The translations under genes were made by a program, and so were the position numbers. From the IMG/VR virus record IMGVR_UViG_3300042010_000067, positions 1 to 47,120 of that record: a DNA stretch of 47,120 nt; one strand, written 5' to 3'. Positions 36,515 to 44,954 of the stretch are shown here, piece after piece. The notes beneath the pieces are model-generated. The model was given only the letters and a program-made list of their open reading frames with translations, searched no databases and was not told the origin of the DNA. How positions within the stretch are numbered: the stretch's first letter is position 1; every line of letters begins with the position of its first letter. The DNA comes from a virus.

Positions 36515-39222
36515 TCGAAATCTACGCGAGCCGCCTTTCCGATGATGGCAAGGAAACTTATAAGGTTCGCAAGCGCCAAACCTTAGCGGAGTGGTTGTAT
36601 CGCCACGGCATTTCTAGGCGTACCGATCTGAACAAACTGGCCATCAGTCTTTATCTGAATGGCGAGCGGTTGCTGCCTTTCCAGTGGCGCACAACTCAGT
36701 TCGACGCGAAAGACCATGTCGAGATTTACCGGGAGCCGAAAGGTACTGACCCGTTTTCGATTACGTTCGCGCTGGTGTTCGGTGCAAAGGCTGTGCTTGC
36801 TGCGTTGATGCCAAAGATCCCTGGTGTCAATACTGGTTCCGGCGGTACGGGGGAAGCCCTCGATCAAGGCAGCAGCAAGGGCAACAAAGTAAAGATCAAC
36901 GATGTCCGTCCAGAGCTGTTCGGCTTCAACCCGCAGCGTTACCCGGACTACTTGGTCCCCCCGCGCTCCTACTACGCCGCTCCTCGTGAGCCCCGTACAG
37001 AAATGTGCTTGGGTATCGGACAGGGTTCGTATCAGATAAACCTCAGCGACGTGAAGACTGGCGAGACCCCGCTCTTGTCGCTGGGAGTGGATGCGACATT
37101 CTCTATCTACGGCCCGGGGGTCTATATCGGTGCTGATCCTGCGCATTACTTCTGGTACACCGCACCGGAAGTAGGCTCGAGTAATACCGGTGCGTCAGGG
37201 CTTGAGCTTACCGTTGAATCAAGCTTGACCGGTTCGGCTACGGCTTCAGTGTTCACTTTCAATGACGACGTGGTCGGCATTCCCGTGGGCGCCGGCAGCT
37301 TTCCTGCTGACTGGGTGGCGGGCACCTTGATAAATCCGGCAGCGCCTTACAACTACACCGTTGACGATGGTACGGGTTCGGGAGGACGTGACGTAATCAA
37401 TGGTCCTATCGCGCAGCACAACTTTATCGTCGGCGACACGATCCAGATTGTCGGACAGAACCAAGGGTTCTACGTCGTGCATGCGGTAACAGCTACCACA
37501 ATGGAAGTCGATTATGAAGGCGGTGCCCCGGGCACAGGATTGGTAACCGGCCCCGTGGTTATGGCAATGTCCTATCGCGGGTTCAGGTTCCGTGTTTTGA
37601 GCTATTCAGCGCAGGCCTTACAGGTCAAACGAATAAAGTCGGGCGGTACTGATGACAACGCTTGGCCAGGTTGGGATAGCACATCGAGCAACACGGCGCA
37701 GGTACTACTTGACAGCTCCAATCTTTCTGGCGGCTACCGTGGCCCGTTCCCCGCGTGCCCACAAGGTCAGTTGGTCACGGCTATTGAGGTCGATATCTTC
37801 TACCCTAGTGGGTTGGTGTTCCTCGACGCCAAGGGTAACTACGGCGAACTGATTGGTTACCAGTCACTGGAATGGCGTGACATGGCCATTGGCGGCGGAT
37901 GGAACGTCACAACCATACAGGCCGAGTCAAACAACCTTGACGCGCAGGGTTACACCTACCGCGTCAACTTGCCGTACCCGATGCGACCTGAAGTGCGAAT
38001 GAAGAAAATCTTTGTCAACCAAGGCAGCGGCGACCCCGACAAAGAACAGAACGACACAATGATGTGGCAGCGCTTAAAGGCGTTGATGATTTATTCATCG
38101 CCAACGTCGTATGAAGGCATGACGACCATGACCTGCGACATTCGAGGCGGGGACCGCATTTCGTCGCAAAGTGAAAGTCTTATTAACCTGGCATGCACTC
38201 GGATTCTTCCCGTCCTGCGTGGCGGCGCGTGGCAAGCGCCTCAACCGACCCGTGAGATATCTGCGGCCATTGGGCATATCCTTCGCAGCGTCGGGTACTC
38301 GGATACGACCGATGTTGACCTGGTTGAACTAGAACGCCTTGAGTCGACTCGGTGGACGCCTCGCGCCGATTACTACGACCGTACTGTGACGGAGCCGAAG
38401 ACAGTTAAAGCGTACCTGCTAGAAGCGCTGCAGGCCGGCTTCTCGGAACTGACGATCGATCGTGGCTTGCTCGTACCAGTGCGTGACGAGCCGCGCGGCC
38501 CGAGCTTTGATCAGATGTACAACCCCGAAATCATGCTTGCGCCGCTGTCTTACGATTTCACGATGCCGGATCAGCCGGATGACTTCGACGGCGTGGATGT
38601 CGAGTATTACGACCACGTCACCAAGCAAGACGAAACCGTTGAGTGCCGTCTGCCGGGGGACGCTGGCGAACGCGTTGAAAAGTTGAAGCTAGAAGGCGTG
38701 GGCGTCCGGTACAAAGCCTGGCGGTGGGGCATGCGTCGGCGTCGCGCCCATTTGTACCGCCAACGTGAATACAGTTTCGAAACAGAGCTGGACGCGCTCA
38801 ACAGTTCTTACTTCGACTACGTGGCGCTCGGCGTTGCCACGCCAGGGTACGGGCAGAGCGCCGAAGTGGTTGGATACATCGCTGGCCCTCCCGTGACTCT
38901 AGAGTCCTCAGAGCCATTAGACTGGTCCACTCCAGGCCAGTACAAGGTTCTGGTACGACGCAAGGATGGCAGCGCCTCGGGGCCGTATATCGCAACGCGC
39001 ATCGACGACTACACGTTCTCGATCCCTACTTTGGATTTCGTGCCTGACTTGAGCGGGAACATTGATACGCCGCCAATCATCCAGTTCGGGCATGAATCAA
39101 AATGGATGTTTCCTGCTTTGATCACCGACGTAGCGCCGCGCGGTACGCGTACGTGTAACGTGAAGGCAGTGAATTACGATGCGAGGATGTACCTGAGCGA
39201 CGATGCGTTTCCTCCCGGGTAG
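36511..39222 (+). CDS. Central tail tip protein (TipJ/gpJ-like)
   Basis: A protein of 903 residues starting MIEIYASRLSDDGKETYK. N-terminal residues up to about 90 resemble the gpI-type beta-grasp domain, then the GAKAVLAALMPKIPG hydrophobic segment, VNDVRPELFGFNPQRYPDY-like sequence and beta-rich domains typical of TipJ-family tip proteins (equivalent to lambda gpJ). FEARLYRQREYSFETELDALNSSYFDYV-type sequence near residue 750 is the usual hub feature. It forms the hub of the tail and contributes to host recognition. The start overlaps the NlpC gene by ATGA; an upstream ATG at 36466 lies inside it. Confidence 0.83.
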   Translation: MIEIYASRLSDDGKETYKVRKRQTLAEWLYRHGISRRTDLNKLAISLYLNGERLLPFQWRTTQFDAKDHVEIYREPKGTDPFSITFALVFGAKAVLAALMPKIPGVNTGSGGTGEALDQGSSKGNKVKINDVRPELFGFNPQRYPDYLVPPRSYYAAPREPRTEMCLGIGQGSYQINLSDVKTGETPLLSLGVDATFSIYGPGVYIGADPAHYFWYTAPEVGSSNTGASGLELTVESSLTGSATASVFTFNDDVVGIPVGAGSFPADWVAGTLINPAAPYNYTVDDGTGSGGRDVINGPIAQHNFIVGDTIQIVGQNQGFYVVHAVTATTMEVDYEGGAPGTGLVTGPVVMAMSYRGFRFRVLSYSAQALQVKRIKSGGTDDNAWPGWDSTSSNTAQVLLDSSNLSGGYRGPFPACPQGQLVTAIEVDIFYPSGLVFLDAKGNYGELIGYQSLEWRDMAIGGGWNVTTIQAESNNLDAQGYTYRVNLPYPMRPEVRMKKIFVNQGSGDPDKEQNDTMMWQRLKALMIYSSPTSYEGMTTMTCDIRGGDRISSQSESLINLACTRILPVLRGGAWQAPQPTREISAAIGHILRSVGYSDTTDVDLVELERLESTRWTPRADYYDRTVTEPKTVKAYLLEALQAGFSELTIDRGLLVPVRDEPRGPSFDQMYNPEIMLAPLSYDFTMPDQPDDFDGVDVEYYDHVTKQDETVECRLPGDAGERVEKLKLEGVGVRYKAWRWGMRRRRAHLYRQREYSFETELDALNSSYFDYVALGVATPGYGQSAEVVGYIAGPPVTLESSEPLDWSTPGQYKVLVRRKDGSASGPYIATRIDDYTFSIPTLDFVPDLSGNIDTPPIIQFGHESKWMFPALITDVAPRGTRTCNVKAVNYDARMYLSDDAFPPG

Positions 39223-39263
39223 CAGAGTGGTATCATGCGCAGTAATCTAAAAGGGGCCTGCGC

Positions 39264-39677
39264 ATGATCGATCTGAATTCACAGGGCCAGTGCCTGGCCC
39301 TAACCTGGCTCTGCATTTTCGCCCTGGCCGAGCAACTGCATCCAGCTTCCGCCATGGGTACTTCCTTCGGGTGCTTCTGCTTTCTGGCTTTTGCCGATCC
39401 GACCGTCGGTAAGTGGTACGAAAAACTTCTCCGCAAAATTGCACTCTTAATATTCTCATGGGGCGCGGGTTACGCAGCCGGTTCAGCTATCGCCGGTTCC
39501 ACAGACCCTGACGTTGCCAAGTACGCCATGATCGTAGCGGTGATCGCCGCCGCCGTATCGGCTACCTTGTTGGGCGCGGTGAACTTGATGATCCGCAATG
39601 ATGGCCCACTGCCCAAATGGCTTGGGGCTATCGTTGACCGCATCCCTGTACTGAGGAAAGGAAACGATGAGACTTAA
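39264..39677 (+). CDS. Holin candidate
   Basis: A protein of 137 residues with three to four hydrophobic segments (about 8-25, 33-50, 60-78 and 88-110) and a basic C-terminus (VDRIPVLRKGNDET). GGGG precedes the ATG. It is the first gene of the lysis cluster and overlaps the next membrane protein by 11 bases. It would form pores that release or activate the endolysin. Confidence 0.7.
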   Translation: MIDLNSQGQCLALTWLCIFALAEQLHPASAMGTSFGCFCFLAFADPTVGKWYEKLLRKIALLIFSWGAGYAAGSAIAGSTDPDVAKYAMIVAVIAAAVSATLLGAVNLMIRNDGPLPKWLGAIVDRIPVLRKGNDET

Positions 39678-40026
39678 GGCAAAGGATCGTATCTACATAG
39701 TGGGAACGATTCTAGCAATCGTTTACGTCTTTTCAGTTCCCGGCACTTGGCTTGTCGGCACAAGGGTTGCGCTTTTGGGGATCGGCATTTTAGCCATTCT
39801 CGCTTACATGAGCGAACAGCGAAGCCGGCCAATGGCGACGGTTATCGCTATTCTGATCGGCGGCTCATCACTCGCCATGGTGTTTCAAGGTCTAACTAAT
39901 TACTTCCAGCTTTCCGCGTCGGCCGAACCTTGGCTAGTGGTCTACGTGTTTGCCCAGACTTGTATTCTCGTCGGCAACCGCGGCAATACCGCTAAATTTC
40001 TTCCTCCCCTGGGCACCCAATCCTAA
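39667..40026 (+). CDS. Second lysis-cluster membrane protein (holin or antiholin)
   Basis: A protein of 119 residues with four hydrophobic segments (about 8-27, 33-47, 57-75 and 88-103). It has no signal peptide or enzyme motif. Placed between the first membrane protein and the endolysin, it may be a second holin or an antiholin. Confidence 0.6.
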   Translation: MRLKAKDRIYIVGTILAIVYVFSVPGTWLVGTRVALLGIGILAILAYMSEQRSRPMATVIAILIGGSSLAMVFQGLTNYFQLSASAEPWLVVYVFAQTCILVGNRGNTAKFLPPLGTQS

Positions 40027-40040
40027 AGCAGGCTCTCCTC

Positions 40041-40571
40041 ATGGACGCAACCGAACTCATGTTGGCGATGAACATCCCCCTGGCTCGCGCGCAGAAGTGG
40101 GCGCCGGCATTATCCTTGGCGATGGAAGCGGCAAACATCAACAATCGACGCAGGCAAGCGGCTTTCTTAGCGCAGATCGGCCACGAGTCGGGCTCATTGG
40201 TTTACGTCAAAGAACTGGGCGGCGACAAGTATTTCGCGAAGTACGATGGGCGGGCAGACCTGGGCAATACGCAACTCGGAGACGGGGCGAAGTTTGCAGG
40301 ACGTGGCCTCATTCAGATCACCGGCCGCGCCAACTACGCCAAAGCGAGCAAAGCACTCTTCGGTGACGATCGCCTGTTGAAGAACCCTGAATTGCTGGAA
40401 CAGCCGGAGTGGGCCGCCAAGTCCGCGACCTGGTACTGGACGACTCGCAATCTGAATGCGCTGGCCGATCAAGATCGGTTTACCGATATCACGAAAGCGA
40501 TCAACGGCGGCACGAACGGTCTTGAGGATCGCAAGAAGCGATACCGTCTCGCGCTGAGCGTTCTGTTATGA
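40041..40571 (+). CDS. GH19 endolysin
   Basis: A protein of 176 residues. FLAQIGHESGSL carries the catalytic Glu49 and YVKELGG the second Glu58; FAGRGLIQITGRANY is a further GH19 hallmark, as in chitinase-like endolysins. It would cut the glycan chains of peptidoglycan. There is no signal peptide, so it depends on the holin. Coupled to Rz by ATGA. Confidence 0.9.
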   Translation: MDATELMLAMNIPLARAQKWAPALSLAMEAANINNRRRQAAFLAQIGHESGSLVYVKELGGDKYFAKYDGRADLGNTQLGDGAKFAGRGLIQITGRANYAKASKALFGDDRLLKNPELLEQPEWAAKSATWYWTTRNLNALADQDRFTDITKAINGGTNGLEDRKKRYRLALSVLL

Positions 40572-41035
40572 CTGGGATAATCTGGCGCTACGGCGGCGTG
40601 ATGCTGTTCGGTTTTCTCGTAGCGTGGTACGTCCAGGGGCTCCGCTGGGAGACTGATGTACAGGAACTCGATCTCGCAACCGCTACGGCGATCAGCGCGA
40701 ACGTGGACGCGGTGAACCAACACCTAATTGCGTCACGCGCACAGACAGAAGCCATCCGGCAAACCTTCATCGAGTACAAAGCAGGTAAAGAGAATGAGAC
40801 GAGTGCTCTTGAGCGGGCTGTTGCTGATGGTACTAAGCGGCTGCGGATCAAAGCCAGTTGTCCAACAGTGCGCGCCGATGGAACCGTTCCCGGCGGAGCT
40901 GTCAGCGGAACCGCAGAGCTTACAGCCGAAGCTGGACGCGCTTATTGGGATCTGCGAAGAGGACTCGACCGGCAGTTTGCCGAGTTGCAGTTCTGCCGGT
41001 CGGAATTGAGGAAGCGTTCTAGTCCGCCGAAGTAG
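40568..41035 (+). CDS. Rz: Rz-like inner membrane spanin
   Basis: A protein of 155 residues. One N-terminal membrane anchor (about residues 8-24, GGVMLFGFLVAWYVQGL) is followed by a long periplasmic helix. It has the usual lengths and position after the endolysin, and contains the Rz1 gene in another frame. With Rz1 it spans the periplasm and fuses the membranes in the last lysis step. The last 17 bases overlap the convergent gene. Confidence 0.85.
   Translation: MTGIIWRYGGVMLFGFLVAWYVQGLRWETDVQELDLATATAISANVDAVNQHLIASRAQTEAIRQTFIEYKAGKENETSALERAVADGTKRLRIKASCPTVRADGTVPGGAVSGTAELTAEAGRAYWDLRRGLDRQFAELQFCRSELRKRSSPPK
40794..41009 (+). CDS. Rz1: Rz1-like outer membrane lipoprotein, nested in Rz
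   Basis: A protein of 71 residues in another frame within Rz. MRRVLLSGLLLMVLSGC is a lipoprotein signal with lipobox LSGC, and several Pro residues follow (PVVQQCAPMEPFP). AGGT lies upstream of the ATG at 40794. This nested arrangement is the classic Rz/Rz1 pair. Confidence 0.85.
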   Translation: MRRVLLSGLLLMVLSGCGSKPVVQQCAPMEPFPAELSAEPQSLQPKLDALIGICEEDSTGSLPSCSSAGRN

Positions 41036-41249
41036 GGCAACCCGCAAACGCTTTCTGGACTAGATACTTCGCCGCCTCCGGCGTGACTTCGTACCGGAAC
41101 TCAATCGGCTTTGTCGTCTCAAGTTCAACGTCTCGTGGAAACTGATATCCAGCGTAGAACCCCGCAGCTATTAGTACCGATAAGGTCAGCACTCTATACC
41201 CCGGTTCCAGTAGCAACGGAGCGTAAAATCTAGGTCTTGATTCACTCAC
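41019..41249 (-). CDS. Small membrane protein, last gene of leftward unit
   Basis: A protein of 76 residues with a GTG start and GAGGAG 7 bases upstream. One membrane segment lies at about residues 18-36 (YRVLTLSVLIAAGFYAGY), with a periplasmic or cytoplasmic C-terminal domain. The last 17 bases overlap the end of Rz on the opposite strand. Function unknown. Confidence 0.6.
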   Translation of the reverse strand: MSESRPRFYAPLLLEPGYRVLTLSVLIAAGFYAGYQFPRDVELETTKPIEFRYEVTPEAAKYLVQKAFAGCPTSAD

Positions 41250-41394
41250 AGTAATACTCCTCTTCCTCGGTTGCATTTTGCGCAGCGGCTGTCGCCTGGC
41301 AAATAACCTGGGCGTCCCGCGTGAAGTACGCGGCCACTGGCTGGGGCGCTGCGCCGGGGAAAGCGATAACGTAGAGCATGGCTAGGATTTTCAT
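41242..41394 (-). CDS. Small protein with signal-like N-terminus
   Basis: A protein of 50 residues. MKILAMLYVIAFPGAAPQPV looks like a short secretion signal with possible cleavage after the Ala/Pro region; the mature part has two Cys and an acidic end (EEEEYYCE). ATGA overlap upstream and 8-base overlap downstream. Probably periplasmic; role unknown. Confidence 0.55.
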   Translation of the reverse strand: MKILAMLYVIAFPGAAPQPVAAYFTRDAQVICQATAAAQNATEEEEYYCE

Positions 41395-41597
41395 TTCTGC
41401 TCTTCCCATTGCGGCGGATTGCCGACTACGACAAACGGTTCGCCGTCGGCAAAATAGCCCTGGCCGATCTCGTGTTTGGGGCACGCGCATTTCTCGCTTT
41501 GCCGAACGCCTTGACTGATCACGTCAAGCCCGCGAAAGCTGTAGAACCACACTGCGCGGTGCCCATTTTGACATTTCACCGGTACGCCGATTTTCAT
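41391..41597 (-). CDS. Small Cys-containing protein
   Basis: A protein of 68 residues. GVPVKCQNGHRAVWFY and KCACPKHEIGQGY suggest a zinc ribbon-type fold of beta-strands. It overlaps the neighbouring genes by one base (TAATG) and by ATGA. Function unknown. Confidence 0.6.
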   Translation of the reverse strand: MKIGVPVKCQNGHRAVWFYSFRGLDVISQGVRQSEKCACPKHEIGQGYFADGEPFVVVGNPPQWEEQK

Positions 41598-41899
41598 TAA
41601 ATGTCCTCGTCCATGGAGCGGTTACGACGGAGATAATCGAGCCGTGCGCGGCGATTCAAACCTCCCAATGTAAGGCACAAGATCGGGAATAAAACAGGGC
41701 TCAGTAGCAATACGGCCGTAGCGGCTAAGATATTGCCGGCGTGTCCGGCTAGCCTCCACAGAGCCTCCCCGAGGGACGATAATGCGTATCTCCAATCCGG
41801 CTGACGGCACGCATCGAAAACCCCGAGAAAGCAAACTCGCGCCAAGTGCTTGTAGTTGGGTTTAAATTCTTTTTTCGTGTCCCACTGTCTGTTGCTCAT
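41597..41899 (-). CDS. Membrane protein, unknown
   Basis: A protein of 100 residues. One long hydrophobic stretch (about 55-80, AGNILAATAVLLLSPVLFPIL) is probably a membrane helix or hairpin, followed by an Arg-rich tail (RRARLDYLRRNRS). ATGA overlap with the DUF3310 gene. Function unknown. Confidence 0.6.
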   Translation of the reverse strand: MSNRQWDTKKEFKPNYKHLARVCFLGVFDACRQPDWRYALSSLGEALWRLAGHAGNILAATAVLLLSPVLFPILCLTLGGLNRRARLDYLRRNRSMDEDI

Positions 41900-42249
41900 T
41901 CCGCTTCACCCCTTTTTGCGGCCCGCACCATGCGAGCGCCGAAGAATTCGACTTTCTCAGCGTTGTATAACGCTTTGTTGTCAGCCTTTACCGCGCCGCC
42001 CATGCGGCCAGTGCAGGTACGCCAGATCGCTTTAAACGCTTCGCCTTCCGCAAAGGTCATGCCTAGCGCTTCGATAATGTCGATGCTCTCAGCGGTGTAG
42101 GCTGGGCCTCCGCTGATCGGGTCTGCGACATGGCATTTGTAGTAGTCGACGCTGCCGCCGGTTTTCTGCGCGGCTTCGCTGCGATTCATATCGCAGGTCG
42201 CACATGTGACGCCGGCGTATGTTCCATGCAATAGGCAGTTGTTAATCAT
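41896..42249 (-). CDS. DUF3310 protein
   Basis: A protein of 117 residues. The segment VDYYKCHVADPISGG followed by SIDIIEALGMTFAEGEAFKAIWR matches DUF3310 (small phage proteins once called nucleotide kinase-like), with the conserved Y, E, GL and R positions. The N-terminal CLLHGTYAGVTCATC adds a Cys cluster. Such proteins may take part in nucleotide metabolism or replication; the activity is not proven. Confidence 0.75.
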   Translation of the reverse strand: MINNCLLHGTYAGVTCATCDMNRSEAAQKTGGSVDYYKCHVADPISGGPAYTAESIDIIEALGMTFAEGEAFKAIWRTCTGRMGGAVKADNKALYNAEKVEFFGARMVRAAKRGEAE

Positions 42250-42261
42250 GCTGAATCCTCT

Positions 42262-42492
42262 TTAGTAATGCTTTAGATCCCTATAAGGCGTTGGAAGACC
42301 GGAAGATAAAGCCCGAAAAGCCCACCAAGCGCCCTTCAGATAGACCGATACGTATTCACCTTCCTCGTCCCTCGCCAAGCAGCGTAGGAGGCCTTCGGCG
42401 GTAAAATCAGGCATACCATGAGGAGTGAATGGTGGAAGGTGGCCTTCTACGAAGAGTTCTTCAAACTTCTTTCTCTCATCCGAATCGTTCAT
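42262..42492 (-). CDS. Small conserved phage protein
   Basis: A protein of 76 residues starting MNDSDERKKFEELF. GAGAGG lies 7 bases before the ATG at 42492; a TTG at 42498 is less likely. FTPHGMPDFTAEGLL and YLKGAWWAFRA look like a compact domain seen in small phage proteins. Function unknown. Confidence 0.65.
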   Translation of the reverse strand: MNDSDERKKFEELFVEGHLPPFTPHGMPDFTAEGLLRCLARDEEGEYVSVYLKGAWWAFRALSSGLPTPYRDLKHY

Positions 42493-42503
42493 GCTCAAAC
42501 CTC

Positions 42504-42731
42504 TCAGCAGTCGTCGCAGTTATCGGGGATGGGTTGTTCGTCTTCTATGCGCTTGACAGCTTCCTCAACGGCATCACCAGAGAGTCCTTTGAGGATTACT
42601 GAGCTGTCTGCGATCCCGCTCAGATACATCTCGCCTTCCGATAGGACTACTGCGATCCCGACGCTTTTCAGATGCCGCAGGGCATCGGCCAGTTCTTCAA
42701 GTGCCCATTTCTGCTCGATACGAATTTCCAT
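42504..42731 (-). CDS. Small unknown protein
   Basis: A protein of 75 residues starting MEIRIEQKWALEELAD. The leader AGGAGAAGGGCA before the ATG is nearly identical to that of the gene at 9535-9765. It forms a small alpha/beta pattern and ends with two Cys (NCDDC). It is the first gene after promoter 42764-42792. Confidence 0.65.
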   Translation of the reverse strand: MEIRIEQKWALEELADALRHLKSVGIAVVLSEGEMYLSGIADSSVILKGLSGDAVEEAVKRIEDEQPIPDNCDDC

Positions 42732-42763
42732 TGCCCTTCTCCTGGACTGGTTTAAGTAACGCA

Positions 42764-42792
42764 AGCTTATGCAAGATTCGACTTGTAGTCAA
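42764..42792 (-). promoter_or_regulatory. Leftward promoter candidate
   Basis: On the minus strand TTGACT (42787-42792) and TAAGCT (42764-42769) are spaced by 17 bases. The -35 box overlaps the helicase stop codon. The spacer contains ACAAG, as in other leftward promoters. Confidence 0.5.
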
Positions 42793-44180
42793 GCTGCGTC
42801 GTCTAGGTAGCCACGTTCTTTCATGGCTTCCATCAAGATATCCTGCACCTCGCGTTTGCTGTGCAGGCGTTCCAGTACCAGTTCGTCGATCGTGTCTTTC
42901 GCCATGATCATGTGCATGAACACCGGACGCTTGAACCCGGCTTGCAACTGGCGGGTGGGTCCAATGCGTTCGATCGCCTGCAGGTAGTTCTCCAGCGACC
43001 AGGAGTAGCCGAAGAACACCATGATGTTCGTGTGATATTGGAGACCATCGACCCCGTGGCCCATACTGGCCGGGTGGCCGAACCATATCCGCCCTTCGCC
43101 TGCCTGAGCCCGTTCCAGCGCCCCTTTCTGCGACAGGTCAATCCCATCCGGGAATCGCTTCTTGAGACGCGCCAAGTCGCTTTTGAAGTTGTATAGGCAC
43201 AGGATCGGCATACCGGCGGCTTCCTCTACGATCTCCTCAAGCGCTTCCAGCTTCTCGTTATGCACAACCTCCCACGCTTCGCCACCTTCAAGGTACATGG
43301 CGCCGTTCGCGACCTGCATAAGCTTCATCGACTTAGCCGCAGCGTTCAGTGCTTCAATCTGCGTTCCGCTTTCCAGTTCCAGGAAGAACTGCTTTTCCAT
43401 CTGCTTGTACATGACCTGCACCGCAGCTGGCAGCTCAACCATGATCTTGTTGATGATGGGCGCTTCCAGGTCGAACCAGTCGGCGGCATCGATTGTGATA
43501 CACACGTCGCGCAATGCTTCCTGCATCTGCGCCTGGGCGTTGTCGTTCGCCTCTACGCCGAACCCGGTGTGCGAAGCGTGAAACCATCGCTGCTTGAAGG
43601 CGTCGAAGGTTCGCCCAAGGCGGTCACCTTTATCGACGAACCACATCTGCCCCCAAAGATCCTGTAAACCGTTCGGACTGGGCGTACCGGTCAGGAGGAT
43701 GATGCGTTTAACCTTCGTGTGAGCGACCCTCGCAAGTGCCTTGGCGCGCTGCGTGCCCTGCCGTAAGCGGAAGCCCTTCAACTTGGTCGCCTCATCCGCT
43801 ACGACGGTCTTGAAGGGCCAGCGGTCGCCCAACTCCTCCACCAACCACGGTAATTGCTCGAAATTGGTCGTGTAGATGTCCGCCGGAATGCGTAACGCGG
43901 CGCGGCGTTCCTTCAGCGTGCCGGTGACGACAACAACCCGAAGATGCTTGAGATGGTTCCACTTGCGCACCTCGTTCGGCCAGGTGGTACGCGCGACACG
44001 GAGCGGCGCCACTATCAAAGCCGGGTACACGTCTTCAACGAACGTCAGGTCTTCGAGTGCTGACAACGTTGCTCCCGTTTTCCCTGTACCGGGAGACGAC
44101 CATACAGCACAACGCTTGTTGCCGACGATGAAGCCGCCGATCAGCTCTTGATAGCGGCGGGGGATGAAGTCAATTGCCAT
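42789..44180 (-). CDS. SNF2-type helicase
   Basis: A protein of 463 residues. Walker A SSPGTGKT (28-35), motif Ia VAPLRVARTTWP, motif II VVADEATKLKG (DEAT 129-132), motif III LLTGTPSPNGLQDLWGQ, the second-lobe ILCLYNFKSDL and GRIWFGHPASMGHGVDGLQ, and motif VI QAIERIGPTRQ place it in the phage SNF2 (DEAD-like) translocase family. Motif VI reads IGPTRQ where most relatives have an HRPGQ-like end, so the arginine finger region is slightly altered. It accompanies the polymerase and VRR-NUC genes in replication or recombination. TAATG junction with the VRR-NUC gene. Confidence 0.9.
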   Translation of the reverse strand: MAIDFIPRRYQELIGGFIVGNKRCAVWSSPGTGKTGATLSALEDLTFVEDVYPALIVAPLRVARTTWPNEVRKWNHLKHLRVVVVTGTLKERRAALRIPADIYTTNFEQLPWLVEELGDRWPFKTVVADEATKLKGFRLRQGTQRAKALARVAHTKVKRIILLTGTPSPNGLQDLWGQMWFVDKGDRLGRTFDAFKQRWFHASHTGFGVEANDNAQAQMQEALRDVCITIDAADWFDLEAPIINKIMVELPAAVQVMYKQMEKQFFLELESGTQIEALNAAAKSMKLMQVANGAMYLEGGEAWEVVHNEKLEALEEIVEEAAGMPILCLYNFKSDLARLKKRFPDGIDLSQKGALERAQAGEGRIWFGHPASMGHGVDGLQYHTNIMVFFGYSWSLENYLQAIERIGPTRQLQAGFKRPVFMHMIMAKDTIDELVLERLHSKREVQDILMEAMKERGYLDDAA

Positions 44181-44500
44181 TAGCCGTAGACCTGATTCGA
44201 GTGAAGGGTCGCCGCAACAGGGTTCTTCGTTTCAAGCGCACGGATTACGTTGTCCACGGCTTTACAGCTATCCAGCCAAACCACCTCGGCACCCGCAGCA
44301 CGGCGACGCTCGTGGTCGCGCACCTGAGCTTCGGTAGGCTTTTTGCCGGTCGCTTTCAGCTCAACGAACAACACGCGACCATTGAAGGTGATCAGCCGAT
44401 CAGGGACCGAACGACGCTGGGGGCTAGTAAACTTGTCGCAAAGCGCTCCGATTTCCTTACACCGTTTCACCAGATACGCTTCGATATCGCGTTCTAACAT
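44180..44500 (-). CDS. VRR-NUC domain endonuclease
   Basis: A protein of 106 residues. The motif PDRLI (D34), then VLFVELKATGKKPTEAQ (E47, K49, Q59) is the VRR-NUC PD-(D/E)XK core; it is the minimal one-domain form common in phages. It is a structure-selective nuclease, probably resolving DNA branches together with the SNF2 helicase encoded next. Confidence 0.9.
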   Translation of the reverse strand: MLERDIEAYLVKRCKEIGALCDKFTSPQRRSVPDRLITFNGRVLFVELKATGKKPTEAQVRDHERRRAAGAEVVWLDSCKAVDNVIRALETKNPVAATLHSNQVYG

Positions 44501-44501
44501 T

Positions 44502-44735
44502 TCACACCGCCTTCAGTTCAAGACGCGCGAGACGTTCGCGGAGGCTGTTGATCTCGTCTTGGTACTGGTCGGCCAGTTTTGCGATGTCGTCAAAATGAAT
44601 CCAATGGCCGTGCTTTGCTGGGACACGAATCACGCTGCCTTTCTCGTCTTCACCGCCGCGCCAGAAGTTGAAGCGCGGCAATTCATGAACTTTGTCCCAT
44701 AGGTCAAAACCTTCACGCGTTTGGATATTGCGCAT
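44502..44735 (-). CDS. Small replication-region protein
   Basis: A protein of 77 residues starting MRNIQTREGFDLWDKV, preceded by AGGAGGTAA. The ATG shares one base with the preceding stop; a start at 44801 would lie within that gene. The C-terminal half is a coiled coil (LADQYQDEINSLRERLARLE). Function unknown. Confidence 0.7.
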   Translation of the reverse strand: MRNIQTREGFDLWDKVHELPRFNFWRGGEDEKGSVIRVPAKHGHWIHFDDIAKLADQYQDEINSLRERLARLELKAV

Positions 44736-44890
44736 TAGCTTACCTCCTGAAATATGGTTTTCTTCGAATCGCGATATCTCTTCGCGTAGATCCGCAGGCA
44801 CTCAACGCAGCGGTAGGACTTGATCCAACGTTCCCCTCTAAACTCAGGGTGCTTCGGGCAAAGCCGACCGAAATATACTTGTTCGCGCAT
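44735..44890 (-). CDS. Small zinc-finger-like protein
   Basis: A protein of 51 residues starting MREQVYFGRLCPKHPEFRG. LCPKH and RCVEC, with a basic helix after them (YAKRYRDSKK), match a small phage family of the form C-x2-H-P-E...C-x2-C. It may bind nucleic acid. A second overlapping frame from the ATG at 44895 lacks this pattern. Confidence 0.65.
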   Translation of the reverse strand: MREQVYFGRLCPKHPEFRGERWIKSYRCVECLRIYAKRYRDSKKTIFQEVS

Positions 44891-44900
44891 CGCATTTAAC

Positions 44901-44941
44901 CTATCTAGAAACCGTAGAATCTAGATAGTATTCCTAGATAG
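44901..44941. repeat. Three 8-base CTATCTAG / CTAGATAG elements
   Basis: CTATCTAG (44901-44908) and two copies of its complement CTAGATAG (44921-44928 and 44934-44941) lie in the 60-base gap after the polymerase. The first and second can pair with a 12-base loop. They overlap the -10 box and the spacer of promoter 44925-44954, so they could be operators. Confidence 0.55.
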
Positions 44942-44954
44942 AACTCGCCGTCAA
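44925..44954 (-). promoter_or_regulatory. Leftward promoter at end of polymerase
   Basis: On the minus strand TTGACG (44949-44954) and TACTAT (44925-44930) are spaced by 18 bases. The -35 box overlaps the polymerase stop. It would drive the zinc-finger, VRR-NUC and helicase genes. Confidence 0.5.

Noticed and set aside
39667-40366. Frames overlapping the endolysin start (plus strand, 39950-40366)
   Set aside because: They are other-frame shadows of the membrane protein and GH19 genes.
44180-44500. VRR-NUC gene as a possible anti-restriction system with the helicase
   Set aside because: VRR-NUC and SNF2 pairs are standard phage replication neighbours, so a defence role is not needed.
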